From the NCBI GenBank assembly GCA_965237485.1, contig CBDEFQ010000010.1:310001-374000 (forward strand): a stretch of 64,000 nucleotides of DNA. The letters are read 5' to 3'. Shown in pieces: positions 9,328 to 19,367 of this stretch. The DNA comes from JAAELZ01 sp965237485. Its GTDB lineage: Bacteria > Pseudomonadota > Gammaproteobacteria > Arenicellales > Poriferihabitantaceae. The position numbers and the translations under genes are program-made. A model generated the notes under the pieces. The model was not told the origin of the DNA, ran no database searches, and saw only the letters and a list, made by a program, of their open reading frames with translations. Numbering within the stretch: the first letter of the stretch is position 1; the number at the start of each line of letters is the position of its first letter.

Positions 9328-10714
9328 TGTTACGAGTAAATTATCTGTCCTGATAATTAGCAAATAAACTGTCCGGATTTATCCTCCTCCCTTTTGGGAA
9401 GTGAGATGAGCCAGATAGTATTTCTAAATAAGGTAAAACAGATGAGATTTGAAGAAGCATATGAAGCTTATCAAGCTAAACGACTATCACCAGCGGATGC
9501 TGCCACAATACTGGGTGTTTGTGATCGAAGTTTTCGTAGGTACATTAATAAGTACGAAGAATCAGGATTGGATGGGCGGTTAGATCAGCGACTCAATCAG
9601 CCCTCACACAGGCGGGCACCCGTAGACGAAATGATCAAGCTACAAGACCTATACTCAACACGCTATCAAGGCTGGAATGTGCGCCACTTCCATACATGGT
9701 ATCAACGCGAGCACCAAGGTAAGCGTAGCTACAGTTGGGTTAAGAATAAGCTACAAAGCGCAGACCTGGTGCGTAAATCTAAAACACGCGGCCCTCACCG
9801 CATTAAACGTCTACCTGGCGCCTTGCCAGGTAGGATGATTCACCAGGATGGCAGTACTCACCAATGGGTACCTGATGTGTCTTGGGACTTAATCGTCACC
9901 CTGGATGATGCCACCAATAAGCATTATTCCATGCGCTTTGTCGAAGAGGAAGGCACGCACAGCAGCTTGCTTGGGGTTAAAGATGTACTTAAGGTGAAGG
10001 GGCTATTCTGTTCGTTTTACTCTGACCGAGGCAGCCACTATTGGCATACGCCTGAGGCTGGCGGCAAGGTGGATAAGAATGGCCCAACTCAATTTGGGTT
10101 GGCGATGAAGAGATTAGGCATTGGCATGATAGCGGCTTATTCTCCTGAAGCCAGAGGCCGTTCCGAACGTGCGTTTGGCACACACCAAGGGCGATTACCG
10201 AACGAGCTTGCGTTGATGGGTATCACTGGCATGCAAGCGGCTAATAAATACCTTAGAGATCATTATATGCCCAGACACAATAAAGAATTCAGTCATCCAG
10301 CTAGAGAGCAAGGCAGCGCCTTTGTGCCGCTTGCGGGCATCGATCTTGACGATTATCTATGCGAACAGTACGAGCGTGTGGTGGGTAAAGACAACAGCGT
10401 ACAGTTTGAGACGCTGTCTCTGCAGCTACCTAAAGATCAACACCGCTATCATTACGTCAAAGCTAAAGTAAAAGTATCGCGCCACCTTGATGGCTCATTG
10501 TCGATTGATCATGGCCCAAGGCGATTAGGCCGATACACAGCCGATGGAATACTGGTGCAACAAAAACAGATTAAGAGCAAAGTTGCGTAACTGGGCTTCG
10601 CAATTTGCCGCCGATGAATTCATTACGGGCTACGCCCTTCACTCATTCATCGGCAATAACTAAAGCGGACAGACTATGTGTTAATAATCCGGACAGTTCT
10701 ATTTACTTCTAACA
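9328..10714 (+). mobile_element. IS1202-type (ISNCY) element with a 17-bp target duplication
   Basis: The ends are TGTTACGAGTAAAT...CTGTCC at 9328 and the complement of TGTTAGAAGTAAAT...CTGTCC ending at 10714. A second inner CTGTCC block sits about 25 bp in from each end. Directly outside lies the same 17-mer, GTTAATTACCACTTACT, at 9311-9327 and 10715-10731. Long target duplications are a known trait of the IS1202 group. The element sits between the divergent start of the SLC13 gene and the end of eamA, and looks young because the duplication is exact. Confidence 0.88.
9406..10590 (+). CDS. IS1202-type (ISNCY) transposase
   Basis: An integrase-fold DDE transposase of about 394 residues. An N-terminal helix-turn-helix (LSPADAATILGVCDRSFRRY) is followed by a catalytic core with Asp in MIHQDGSTHQW, Asp in FYSDRGSHYW and Glu in PEARGRSERAFGTHQGRLP. 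ATG at 9406 is taken as the start because GGGAAG lies just upstream; a TTG at 9394 and an ATG at 9442 are alternatives. The reading frame is complete and the element has intact ends, so this copy may be active. Confidence 0.88.
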   Translation: MSQIVFLNKVKQMRFEEAYEAYQAKRLSPADAATILGVCDRSFRRYINKYEESGLDGRLDQRLNQPSHRRAPVDEMIKLQDLYSTRYQGWNVRHFHTWYQREHQGKRSYSWVKNKLQSADLVRKSKTRGPHRIKRLPGALPGRMIHQDGSTHQWVPDVSWDLIVTLDDATNKHYSMRFVEEEGTHSSLLGVKDVLKVKGLFCSFYSDRGSHYWHTPEAGGKVDKNGPTQFGLAMKRLGIGMIAAYSPEARGRSERAFGTHQGRLPNELALMGITGMQAANKYLRDHYMPRHNKEFSHPAREQGSAFVPLAGIDLDDYLCEQYERVVGKDNSVQFETLSLQLPKDQHRYHYVKAKVKVSRHLDGSLSIDHGPRRLGRYTADGILVQQKQIKSKVA

Positions 10715-10818
10715 GTTAATTACCACTTACTCCTTCAGCAAAGTGAATATTGACGTATAGCTTGGGCCTTTATTGGTTCGCAATACTTAAATGCCGAACG
10801 GACATCAGTTTACAATCA

Positions 10819-11684
10819 TTATCGTTTTACACTACTACTGACAATATTTAGCAACAACCCACCCAGTATCAACGCCGTAGCCGTCACCTTCCACCACAAT
10901 AGTGGCTCGCCCAACAAAACATTAGAAGCAACCAAACCAAACACCGGCACCATTAGTGCCCAAGGAGTCACTTGCGCAGCATGGTATTTGTCGAGCAACA
11001 TATATTCCACAAACCATAACCGAGTAGTGTATTTCCAATAGTTTGCCAAAGCACTATCCCCCAAACTCCAAGACTGGCACTCATTATCGCATCTGCCATA
11101 CTGTCAACTCCTTCAAAAATTAAGGACATAATTAGCAAAGGTGGCACGGCGAATATCGAGGACCAAGCTATAAAAGCAATGATACTTACGGAGCCAACAT
11201 GCTTTACAACTAGATTAGCGCCTGCCCAACTCAAGGCGGCAACTAATACGACTGCAAGCTCCAACAGCGAAGTATCTCCATCTGTATAAAAGATGATTAA
11301 GCCCAACCCCGTGCCGCTGATAATCAAGGCAGCAATTTGGGCCGCTTGTAACTTCTCTTGAAAAATATAGACTGCGAGAAAAATAGTGAAAAATACCTGC
11401 ATCTGAATCACCAAAGAGGCCAAACCCGGTGTGATGTGCCCTTGCATAGCCCAAAACAATAAGCCAAATTGACCAAACCCAATTAACACTCCGTACGCTA
11501 CTATCCAACGCCAAGCCACTTTAGGCCGTGGTAAAACAAATATCAAAGGAATGGCCACTAATAAAAAGCGCAAAGCAGCGAAAAGAAAAGGTGGCAACTC
11601 AGCCAATCCCAATTTTATAAGCACAAAATTAGTGCCCCAAATAAAGGCTACAACTAGGGCGACTAATTGATGTGTTATTTTCAT
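10819..11684 (-). pseudogene. eamA: EamA-type DMT exporter, frameshifted
   Basis: Ten-helix drug/metabolite exporter; E. coli EamA exports cysteine and O-acetylserine. The start (VALVVAFIWGTNFVLIKLGL), the LRFLLVAIP segment and TPGLASLVIQMQVFFT match EamA well. The main frame runs off at 10968 after GYGLWN, and the last two helices (LLDKYHAAQVTPWALMVPVFGL...) continue in another frame to 10819. The cause is an AT dinucleotide duplication (ATATAT) at about 11000-11005. Without the tenth helix the product is unlikely to work. An assembly error at this one site is the alternative. Confidence 0.82.
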
Positions 11685-11706
11685 TTAGCAAGATGGGCAA
11701 CAACTA

Positions 11707-11966
11707 GACACTGTCCAGACCAAATTAATGGATTCAGTGAGCTTGTCCGCGTTCATGGCAAGGCGCGTCTTGCAGCGAATGGTGTTCCCTTTGCAAAAGC
11801 GCAACGCAGTTCATGGACGCGGACAAGCTCACCCAAAGGGTGCTACCATGGCGTCCCGCAGCTGCGTTGCAGTGCTTATTAAGGGAATAACCATTAATTG
11901 CGTACTGCGTCTTACTGCAAAACACCATGGCAGCACTGAATCCGTCAATTTGATCTGGACAGTGTC
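11707..11966. mobile_element. 260-bp MITE with IS630-type CTAG/TA target
   Basis: Terminal inverted repeats of about 34 bp (GACACTGTCCAGACCAAATT... and its near complement) bound a non-coding 260-bp unit. Each end is embedded in CTAG, consistent with duplication of TA, which is the insertion habit of the IS630/Tc1-mariner group. Inside is a second inverted pair, GTGAGCTTGTCCGCG near 11738 and its complement near 11818, so the unit can fold strongly. Reading frames across it are not credible genes. No second copy is in this window. Confidence 0.72.
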
Positions 11967-12082
11967 TAGTGTGGTGATAACGCTATGAGCACGCATATTT
12001 ATTCTTTCAAGCTTTGCTTAGAGAAAGCTTTTATTCAGGGAGACTATTTTAAAATAGCGATTAAACCCTAACTGTCGCTTTT

Positions 12083-12787
12083 ATGTTTGATCAAAATCAG
12101 TTTAATCCACCTCCACCAAAATCTTTTATATGGCTTAGGTTATTAGCGTATTTAACGCTTGCAGCCATATTAATCCCACTAACCTCTAACGCAAACGCCT
12201 TATATGTCAGCGACCAGCTAGAGATCACCCTTAGAACTGGCCCTAGCACTAGTAATAAGATAATCAAGATGCTTAAAAGTGGTGCCGAAATTACCGCGCT
12301 AGCTAGCGACGGGCAAGGTTATACCAAAGTATAAGACAAGACCGACGCACAGGGTTGGGTATTGACACGCTTTTTGATGCAGCAGCCTAGCCCACGCAGC
12401 TAGCTTAGGCAAATTGAACAACGCGAAAAAGAATTGCAACATAAGCAAGAACTTGCGAAGTTAAGAGAAGGAAAGGCTGAACAGACGCAAAAGGACCTTG
12501 TATTGGCTAAAGCACAAGTTATGAGGTTAACCAAAGAGCTTGTTGAGCTTAAAAAAATTGCCGCGAGTTCAATAAAACTAAACCAAGAGAATCTCGCTCT
12601 TACTACTTCCTTACACGCATCTCAAGAGGATCAGCAAGCACTTAGCTTGCAGAATACACAACTACGCAACAATATTGAGCAAGAATGGTTCATTCGCGGC
12701 GCTGGCGTCATTTTGTTAGGCATACTGCTGGGCTTGTTAATCCCTAAAATGTCGACAAGGAGAAAGCGCAGCTGGGGATCATTTTAA
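12083..12787 (+). pseudogene. SH3-domain protein of the YgiM/TIGR04211 type, two nonsense codons
   Basis: A signal-anchored periplasmic protein with a bacterial SH3 domain, a coiled coil and a C-terminal membrane helix. Readable parts are an N-terminal hydrophobic segment, ALYVSDQLEITLRTGPSTS (the SH3 start), GWVLTRFLMQQ (SH3 end), a long charged coiled coil, and a final helix GAGVILLGILLGLLIP followed by RRKRSW. All lie in one frame, interrupted by TAA at 12332-12334 and TAG at 12401-12403. Both replace residues where the family has charged amino acids. Two substitution-type stops in one gene argue for real decay. Confidence 0.85.
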
Positions 12788-12886
12788 AGCCAAATCGTAC
12801 GCAGGTGTAATCGCCTGTAATAGCAAACCCGATATAAATATCAATAATCGACCCTAGACGCTATAGACCAAGTTGAGGAATTAAAC

Positions 12887-12964
12887 ATGTTAGCAAAATT
12901 AGTAACCGTACAACTTAGTCTAATATTTCTGCTGTTAAGTTTTGTATTACTTACTCAAACATAA
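12887..12964 (+). CDS. Possible 25-residue single-helix membrane peptide
   Basis: A very short frame, ATG to TAA, with a good ribosome site (GAGGAA, 6 bases before the ATG). The product is almost entirely hydrophobic (LVTVQLSLIFLLLSFVLLTQ) and would make one membrane helix. It sits alone in the 331-bp gap between the SH3 pseudogene and putA. No family is recognised. The start signal and hydrophobicity are the only evidence; it may be chance or a remnant. Confidence 0.3.
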   Translation: MLAKLVTVQLSLIFLLLSFVLLTQT

Positions 12965-13119
12965 GGCTTCCTTATAGTAATTGACTCTCTCACCCGTGGT
13001 GCCCCTTCGCCATCGGTCCGCGCTAGCGGTTTTACGACACCAATATTCAGCGCACAACATAAACTTAATAAATGTCCAACAAAATGCTAAATTAGCCGCC
13101 TACACTTTCGAACTATTGT

Positions 13120-16100
13120 ATGACTGCGACCATACCGTTCTTATCAGATCACCCACTACGTCAAGCCATCCGAGCTGCGTACCACGAAGATGAAGAGCTG
13201 TGCGTACAACGTCTGCTAGCCTACTTTAAAGACGCAGATAGCTGTGAATCGCAAACGCATAAAACCGCTTATAACCTAGTTAAGGCGATACGTAATAATG
13301 ACGGAGGCCACGGCGGCCTAGATGCTTTCCTGCAGGAATTTAAACTATCATCGGAAGAAGGCATTGCGATGATGTGTCTGGCCGAAGCTTTGTTGCGCAT
13401 CCCAGATGGCGATACTGCTGATGCTCTCATACAAGACAAAATTCAAGACGGTGACTGGCGGGCGCATATTGGCAATAGTGATTCGTTTTTCGTCAACGCT
13501 TCGAGCTGGGGGCTGATGCTCACCGGTAAGTTCGTTAAGTTAAACAAACGTACTACCAACAACCCCACCGACTACGTGAGTCGATTGGTTGCGCAAAGCG
13601 GTGAACCAGTAATTCGTGCAGCCATGATAAAGGCTATGCAGATCATGGGCCAACAATTTGTGCTTGCAGAGAGCATACCCTCAGCCCTGAAAAGAGCGCG
13701 GGCGAATGAAACCAAGGGCTATCGTTATTCCTATGACATGCTGGGCGAAGCGGCCCGCACCACCGACGATGCAAATTGGTATTTCGAGTCATACAGTCAG
13801 GCAATCGACAAAATTGGGCAAAACCAACCCCCCAGCGACGCAATTAATAGCCCCGGGATTTCGGTTAAATTATCCGCGCTCCACCCGCGTTACGAATATG
13901 CACAGGAAGACCGCGTTCTGGGCGAATTATTACCACAAATCATCAGACTCTGCGAACAAGCTGCTAGCTACAAGATTGGTTTAACAATAGATGCAGAAGA
14001 ATCGGAGCGATTGGAACCCTCGCTAACCATTCTTGAACATTTATGCCATACACCCTCACTTAAATCATGGAATGGCTTGGGGTTTGTGGTGCAGGCTTAT
14101 CAAAAGCGTGCGCTTGCAGTGCTCGACTGGATTGAATCACTTGCCACTGAACATGGTCGAAAAATCATGATCCGTTTAGTTAAAGGTGCATATTGGGACA
14201 GTGAAATCAAGAATGCACAAATATTAGGTCTGCGCGATTACCCTGTTTACACTCAAAAATTCACCACAGATGTGGCTTATTTACGCTGCGTCGATAAGTT
14301 GCTTAGCAACCCGCAATATTTTTACCCCTTATTCGCCACCCATAATGCCCATACCGTAGCCAGCATTTTATACAAAGCCGACAAGCATCACGAGTACGAA
14401 TTTCAGTGCTTACATGGCATGGGTGAAACGCTGTACGACCAAGTTATTAACCAGCACAACAAGCCTGTACGCATCTATGCGCCGGTCGGCGAACACAAGG
14501 ACTTACTGGCCTATTTAGTCAGGCGGTTGCTTGAAAACGGCGCAAATAGTTCATTTGTAAATCGGCTAGTAGATAAAGATTTACCGATAGAGGACATTGT
14601 CGCCGACCCAACTGAAAAGTTAGCAACAGCCGAGCATTACCGCCACCCCAAGATTCCCTTGCCAGCTGACTTTTTACCGGAACGAATTAATTCAGCTGGA
14701 TTTAATACTGACGATGCCAATCAACTGGAGGAATTTTATTTAAAGTTTCAACAGTTACAGGGTAAACAGTGGCAAGTTAACCCTTCGGCTAGTCAACCTG
14801 ACACTAACAATATTCAAGTGCTTAACCCGGCTACGGGCTCAGCGGTCGGTACCGCCAGTAATGTTGATCAACACCAGATAGACCATGCTTTTAATGCTGC
14901 GCAGCGCGCATTCTCCAGTTGGAATGCGCTTAAAGGAAATAAGCGCGCGAGCATTCTTGAAGCTGCTGCCGGTTTATTCGAGCAATATTCAGATACGCTA
15001 CTGTCGCTTTGCATCATTGAAGCAGGCAAAACACTGCTGGACGCCATTGCGGAACTGCGTGAGGCAGTCGATTTCTTGCGCTATTATGCGGTACAAGCAA
15101 GACGTAATTTCACCAGCCCTAAAACCTTAACCGGCCCTACTGGAGAAAAGAATCAGCATTTTTTATCTGGCCGAGGTGTGTTTGTATGCATTAGCCCCTG
15201 GAATTTCCCATTGGCTATTTTCACTGGCCAAATCGGCGCTGCATTAGCTGCTGGCAACTGCGTCTTGGCCAAGCCAGCCGAACAAACTCCAATCATTGCC
15301 AGTGTTGCGGTAAAACTCTTGATCGAAGCAGGCGTACCCAAAAACGCCTTGCACCTAGTGACAGGCAATGGCAGCGATGTCGGCGCAAAGCTTACCGCAT
15401 TACAACATATCAGCGGCGTTACCTTTACCGGCTCTACCCAAACCGCCCAGCAAATCCTCACCAGCATTACCCAAAAAGCGGGGCCCATCATTCCCTTCAT
15501 CGCCGAAACAGGCGGCTTAAACGCGATGATCGCTGATTCCTCGACTCTAATAGAGCAACTGGTTGATGACGTAGTGCAGTCAGCCTTTCAAAGTGCTGGT
15601 CAGCGCTGCTCGGCATTGCGGGTGTTATACGTACAGGATGACATCTACGCGGCAACCGTTAATAAGCTAAAGGGTGCAATGGACCAACTCATCACCGGCA
15701 ATCCGGTGCATATTAAAACTGACGTTGGGCCAATTATCGATAAACAAGCGCTAGATGGTTTGAATGCACATATCGATAAAATGCACATCGCTGGAAAGTC
15801 CATTTATCGTGCGCCGTCCGCGTCATTAAACGAACGCGACAAAGGCACTTACTTTCCTCCCGCCTTGATCGAATTTAATAGCATTGAAGAATTAGAGCAT
15901 GAAGTGTTTGGGCCGGTTTTGCACATCGTCGCTTATCGATCAAGGCATTTAGATAAAGTCATTGACACCATCAATAACACTGGGTACGGTCTTACATTTG
16001 GAATTCATAGTCGCATAGATAGTAGCATTAAGCACATTAGCGAGCGCATTCATGCAGGCAACATTTATGTTAATCGCAACACCATCGGCGCAGTAGTGGG

Positions 16101-16245
16101 TGTGCAACCTTTTGGTGGAGAGGGGCTGTCCGGCACAGGGCCCAAAGCGGGTGGACCACACTACTTAACGCGCTTTGCGCATGAACGGGTAATTAGTACA
16201 AATACCAGCGCAGCGGGCGGCAATGCTTCTTTGTTATCACTCTAA
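13120..16245 (+). CDS. putA: Bifunctional proline dehydrogenase / P5C dehydrogenase PutA
   Basis: Oxidises proline to glutamate in two steps with substrate channelling. The 1041-residue protein has a proline dehydrogenase barrel at about 80-500 (IMIRLVKGAYWDSEIKNAQ, FATHNAHT, FQCLHGMGETLYD) and an aldehyde dehydrogenase at about 540-1030 (CISPWNFPLAIFTGQ, GVTFTGSTQTA, ETGGLNAMI, and the catalytic Cys in SAGQRCSALR). It lacks the N-terminal ribbon-helix-helix DNA-binding domain of enteric PutA and the extra C-terminal domain of long forms, so it is a short, non-regulatory PutA. No strong ribosome site precedes the ATG. It is the largest intact gene here. Confidence 0.95.
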   Translation: MTATIPFLSDHPLRQAIRAAYHEDEELCVQRLLAYFKDADSCESQTHKTAYNLVKAIRNNDGGHGGLDAFLQEFKLSSEEGIAMMCLAEALLRIPDGDTADALIQDKIQDGDWRAHIGNSDSFFVNASSWGLMLTGKFVKLNKRTTNNPTDYVSRLVAQSGEPVIRAAMIKAMQIMGQQFVLAESIPSALKRARANETKGYRYSYDMLGEAARTTDDANWYFESYSQAIDKIGQNQPPSDAINSPGISVKLSALHPRYEYAQEDRVLGELLPQIIRLCEQAASYKIGLTIDAEESERLEPSLTILEHLCHTPSLKSWNGLGFVVQAYQKRALAVLDWIESLATEHGRKIMIRLVKGAYWDSEIKNAQILGLRDYPVYTQKFTTDVAYLRCVDKLLSNPQYFYPLFATHNAHTVASILYKADKHHEYEFQCLHGMGETLYDQVINQHNKPVRIYAPVGEHKDLLAYLVRRLLENGANSSFVNRLVDKDLPIEDIVADPTEKLATAEHYRHPKIPLPADFLPERINSAGFNTDDANQLEEFYLKFQQLQGKQWQVNPSASQPDTNNIQVLNPATGSAVGTASNVDQHQIDHAFNAAQRAFSSWNALKGNKRASILEAAAGLFEQYSDTLLSLCIIEAGKTLLDAIAELREAVDFLRYYAVQARRNFTSPKTLTGPTGEKNQHFLSGRGVFVCISPWNFPLAIFTGQIGAALAAGNCVLAKPAEQTPIIASVAVKLLIEAGVPKNALHLVTGNGSDVGAKLTALQHISGVTFTGSTQTAQQILTSITQKAGPIIPFIAETGGLNAMIADSSTLIEQLVDDVVQSAFQSAGQRCSALRVLYVQDDIYAATVNKLKGAMDQLITGNPVHIKTDVGPIIDKQALDGLNAHIDKMHIAGKSIYRAPSASLNERDKGTYFPPALIEFNSIEELEHEVFGPVLHIVAYRSRHLDKVIDTINNTGYGLTFGIHSRIDSSIKHISERIHAGNIYVNRNTIGAVVGVQPFGGEGLSGTGPKAGGPHYLTRFAHERVISTNTSAAGGNASLLSL

Positions 16246-16276
16246 ACTCGCGTACTCTAGCTAGAGCCTATATAAA

Positions 16277-17808
16277 TTGTTAGTCAAGGATTCAGGGCAT
16301 TTCTTTCGTATTTGGGTTGCCCTTTGCAAGGGCGTGACCAAGGTATTTTATCGACGTTTAGAAGTTGATGGTGATAATCAATTTAGCACTAGCGGCGGAA
16401 TTATCTATTGCGCAAACCACGTGAATGCTCTGGTCGACCCCGCTATCGTACAAGCCACCACACCACATGTTTTACGTCCACTCGCACGTAGTGGGCTATT
16501 CAATACTCTCTATTCTCCTGCGCTAAAACTCATCGGCGCCATTCCTATTTTCAGAGCAAGCGACAAGGGTGTTAATACCGCTCAAAACCAAGATAGCTTT
16601 GCAAAAGTATACGAACTTCTCGCGCGTAACGAGAATGTGGTCATTTTCCCTGAGGGTCAAAGCCATTCGGACCCTCATTTGAATAGACTTAAAACGGGTG
16701 CTGCACGAATGGCTTTAGGCGCAATAGAGCGCAATAGCGAAGCGCCGCTGATTATCCCGATCGGGCTTAATTTTAGCCATAAGGGGCGGTTCAGAGGAGA
16801 TGTGTTGGTTAAATACGGCGAACCGATAGCACCCAGTCCACGAAACGTGGATGATTGCAGCCCTAAACAACGCATTAACCTAGATAAATCAGTTAAAACA
16901 CGAAAGTCCATGCAAGCTCTTGATGCACCTAGCAAAATCAAAAAAAACCTTATCACCAATAAGGTGACCGCGACTTTTTTGATTTCACTATGCACTTCAA
17001 TTGCTTACATGTCTTTTCCGCGTTTAACTGATTTATCTAGGATTAATGAATTAACTGAGCAAATTTCACAAGGGCTGCAACGGGTTACGCTCAACACACA
17101 AAGTTGGCAAGATATGCACTTAGTTAAGTTGCTAGAGCGTTTTTTCGCGATGCGCCGCGGCAAGCATTCGGCCAGCAGTTTAGGGCAACGATTTTCTTCT
17201 TTGCAGCGCATTATCGAAGCGCAAAACGCGCTGCGAGATCATGCTCCACAAGAATTAAGGCACCTTACTTCAAGGCTAAGATTTTTTGAGCGCGTATGTG
17301 CCATCTTAGGCGTACAAAATTACCACTTGGACATTGAATACCGCCCTCGCCTAGTTATGACATATATCTTCAAAAGCTTACTGATGCTGTTGATTGGGCT
17401 TCCCATCGCTCTGGTAGGGGCAGTAAACGCCCTTATTACTTATCTGGGGTTTTCATCCGCCGCTTCGCTAAGGGTTTAGACCAAGTAGATACCGCAAGAG
17501 TACTGTTTGGTTTATTTTTCTTTGGCCTGTTTTGGCTAGCACAAATAGCATGGGCATACAGCGTCTACGGGCTTAAATTGGCTATTATTGTGGGGGTCGT
17601 GATCATGATTATTTCTGCCCTTGCCTTATATTTTCGCAGACAGATAAAACACATTTTAGGCAATGTTAGAGTTTTCTTTATCTTTATGCGCAAGCGCCAG
17701 TTACGCGAGTATATCGTGCACAAGCGTGATGAATTGGTAGTAGAGGTCGCCAAAATGGTGCGTTTGGCAAACAAACTAACCCGCAGTAAGAACGCCGAAA
17801 ATGCTTAA
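16277..17808 (+). pseudogene. PlsC-type 1-acylglycerol-3-phosphate acyltransferase with in-frame MITE and a frameshift
   Basis: A membrane acyltransferase of phospholipid synthesis. The catalytic NHVNALVDP (an NHxxxxD variant) is near residue 49, and the second motif FPEGQSHSDP near 126. From 16879 to 17041 a 163-bp MITE interrupts the gene. With its 5-bp duplication it adds 168 bp, exactly 56 codons with no stop, so the frame reads through to 17479. There a frameshift near 17447-17456 diverts the end. The ancestral C-terminus (RRFAKGLDQVDTARVLFGLF, then two hydrophobic segments) continues in another frame to TAA at 17806-17808. The last codons overlap the ATG of the lipase at 17801, showing ancient translational coupling. 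Confidence 0.82.
16879..17041 (+). mobile_element. 163-bp MITE, copy 1 (IS1380-type ends)
   Basis: Ends are CCTAGATAAATCAGTTAAA and its complement. The 5-bp duplication ATTAA lies at 16874-16878 and 17042-17046, and removing MITE plus one duplication restores CGCATTAATGAA, i.e. an uninterrupted acyltransferase. The whole unit folds into one long imperfect hairpin capped by CCTTATCACCAATAAGG. Other copies are at 23093, 36827 and 55569. Confidence 0.92.
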
Positions 17809-18538
17809 ACATCTATTGCTATGGATTTTAATAACTACAGCCGAACCAGCGGTTTTACAAGCAGGTGCCGCGGAGGGTGACAATAGCGCCGAGTGCGTAA
17901 TTCTGCTACACGGCCTCGGTCGCAATGCTGGCTCGATGAGCAAAATTGAGGTGCACCTAAACCAAGCAGCTTACGCAGTTTGGAACCAAAGCTACCCGTC
18001 CACCAGCGAGCAAGTTAAGCCCCTTGCTAACAAGACCATAGAACAGGCTTTGACGTATTGCCGGGAGCAAAAAGCCAGCAGCATACATTTCGTAACCCAT
18101 TCTCTAGGGGGCATTTTAGTACGCGCTTACCTACAAGACCACCAAGTAAGCGAACTGGGTAAAATAGTGATGATCAGTCCGCCCAATAAAGGCTCAGAAA
18201 TCGTTGATATGTTAGGTGATTTTAAGCTATTCCAATTTATCATGGGCCCCGCGGCCATTCAATTGGGTACAGACGCTAACAATATAACGGCTGACATGAA
18301 ACCCATCAGCGGGCAGATCGGCATTATTACCGGCAATAGTACTTCAGACCCTTGGTTTTCACCTTTTATTCCGGGAGAAGACGACGGCAAAGTGTCGGTT
18401 CAAAGCGCCCAGCTGGACGAGATGGCTGATTTTATTATCGTCGACAATGGCCATACTTTTATCATGCGCGCCGACATCGTGCTCAAACAAATACTGCATT
18501 TCCTACAGATGGGGAAATTTGCAGAAATGGCAAACTAA
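17801..18538 (+). CDS. Secreted alpha/beta-hydrolase, lipase-like
   Basis: A serine hydrolase of the lipase/PGAP1-like group, 245 residues. It starts with a short hydrophobic signal (LLLWILITTAEPAVLQAGA), then VILLHGLGRNAGSM (oxyanion segment) and the nucleophile elbow THSLGG near residue 108. The acid and base are probably in EDDGKVSV and DNGHTF near the C-terminus. Expected location is the periplasm or outside. Its ATG overlaps the ancestral stop of the acyltransferase, so the two were one lipid-related transcript. The frame is intact. An IS4 element lies 16 bp after the stop and may have separated it from downstream genes. Confidence 0.8.
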   Translation: MLKHLLLWILITTAEPAVLQAGAAEGDNSAECVILLHGLGRNAGSMSKIEVHLNQAAYAVWNQSYPSTSEQVKPLANKTIEQALTYCREQKASSIHFVTHSLGGILVRAYLQDHQVSELGKIVMISPPNKGSEIVDMLGDFKLFQFIMGPAAIQLGTDANNITADMKPISGQIGIITGNSTSDPWFSPFIPGEDDGKVSVQSAQLDEMADFIIVDNGHTFIMRADIVLKQILHFLQMGKFAEMAN

Positions 18539-19367
18539 AATCTCTAACTACATTCACTGCTGTCCCGTTAACTTTCACAGCAACGAAAATTGATTAGGGT
18601 TAAGGTTTGGGTGATGCATCGGGTCCCCTCGCAACAGTGCCATTAAATCACGTTTTTCAAACAAATTAAGCTGCAATACCCTCAATATTTGTTGCATCGT
18701 TTTGCCCGCCTTCGACTGCAATTTGATGAACATCAGTATTAGGTAAATACATAACGCAATCCATATTTGGGTCAATACTGCGTTCTTGCTGGTGCCGATA
18801 AATGACTTCACCTTTAAGTTCTGCTTGATCCACTTGAAGAATAATTCCACCTGCCATCTGGCTTTATAAATATCGGCGATAGTTTGAGCACTGAGCTTAA
18901 AGTGGTTGGTTAAAAACACATAATGCTTGCCTGTAGTGGCATCGCGATAACCAATACGGCGTAATCGAATCGAACACTCCTTTGCTGCTTTGACCCCTGT
19001 AAATTCAATCGTTTGATCACTGCTAAGTCCCGTTCCCTTGCGTACACTATGTCGCTTGATAACGCGGTATGCAGCATTCTTCTTTAATCGTGTGACAAAG
19101 TATATTCCCTTGTCATTCAATTGCTTATACCAGGCATAGTCGTTGTATCCACGGTCAATAACTACAATGCTGCCTTTCGGGAAAGCTACTTTCCTGCCTG
19201 CAGTAACATCAGCACATTTACCCTCGGTGATATTAACAAACTCAGGTAAGTAACCATCATGATTCAGGCCTACATGCAGTTTGATTGCCCCTTTAGTTGA
19301 TCGAAAGCCCCAGACGTCAGGGTAGTTGCACACATTTTAATTCACAAGGGGCGGCGGAGAAATACTC

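Noticed and set aside
11667..11988. Reading frames of 60-90 residues across the 260-bp MITE
   Set aside because: They follow the palindromic structure in both strands and have no ribosome site or domain.
12332..12403. Reassigned stop codons, because several genes have in-frame TAA or TAG
   Set aside because: TAA and TAG also end many intact genes here, the replaced residues differ in kind (Leu, charged, His/Asp), and frameshifts occur in the same genes. Decay is simpler.
17005..17211. Minus-strand frame in the acyltransferase/MITE region
   Set aside because: Shadow frame running from the MITE into antisense of plsC.
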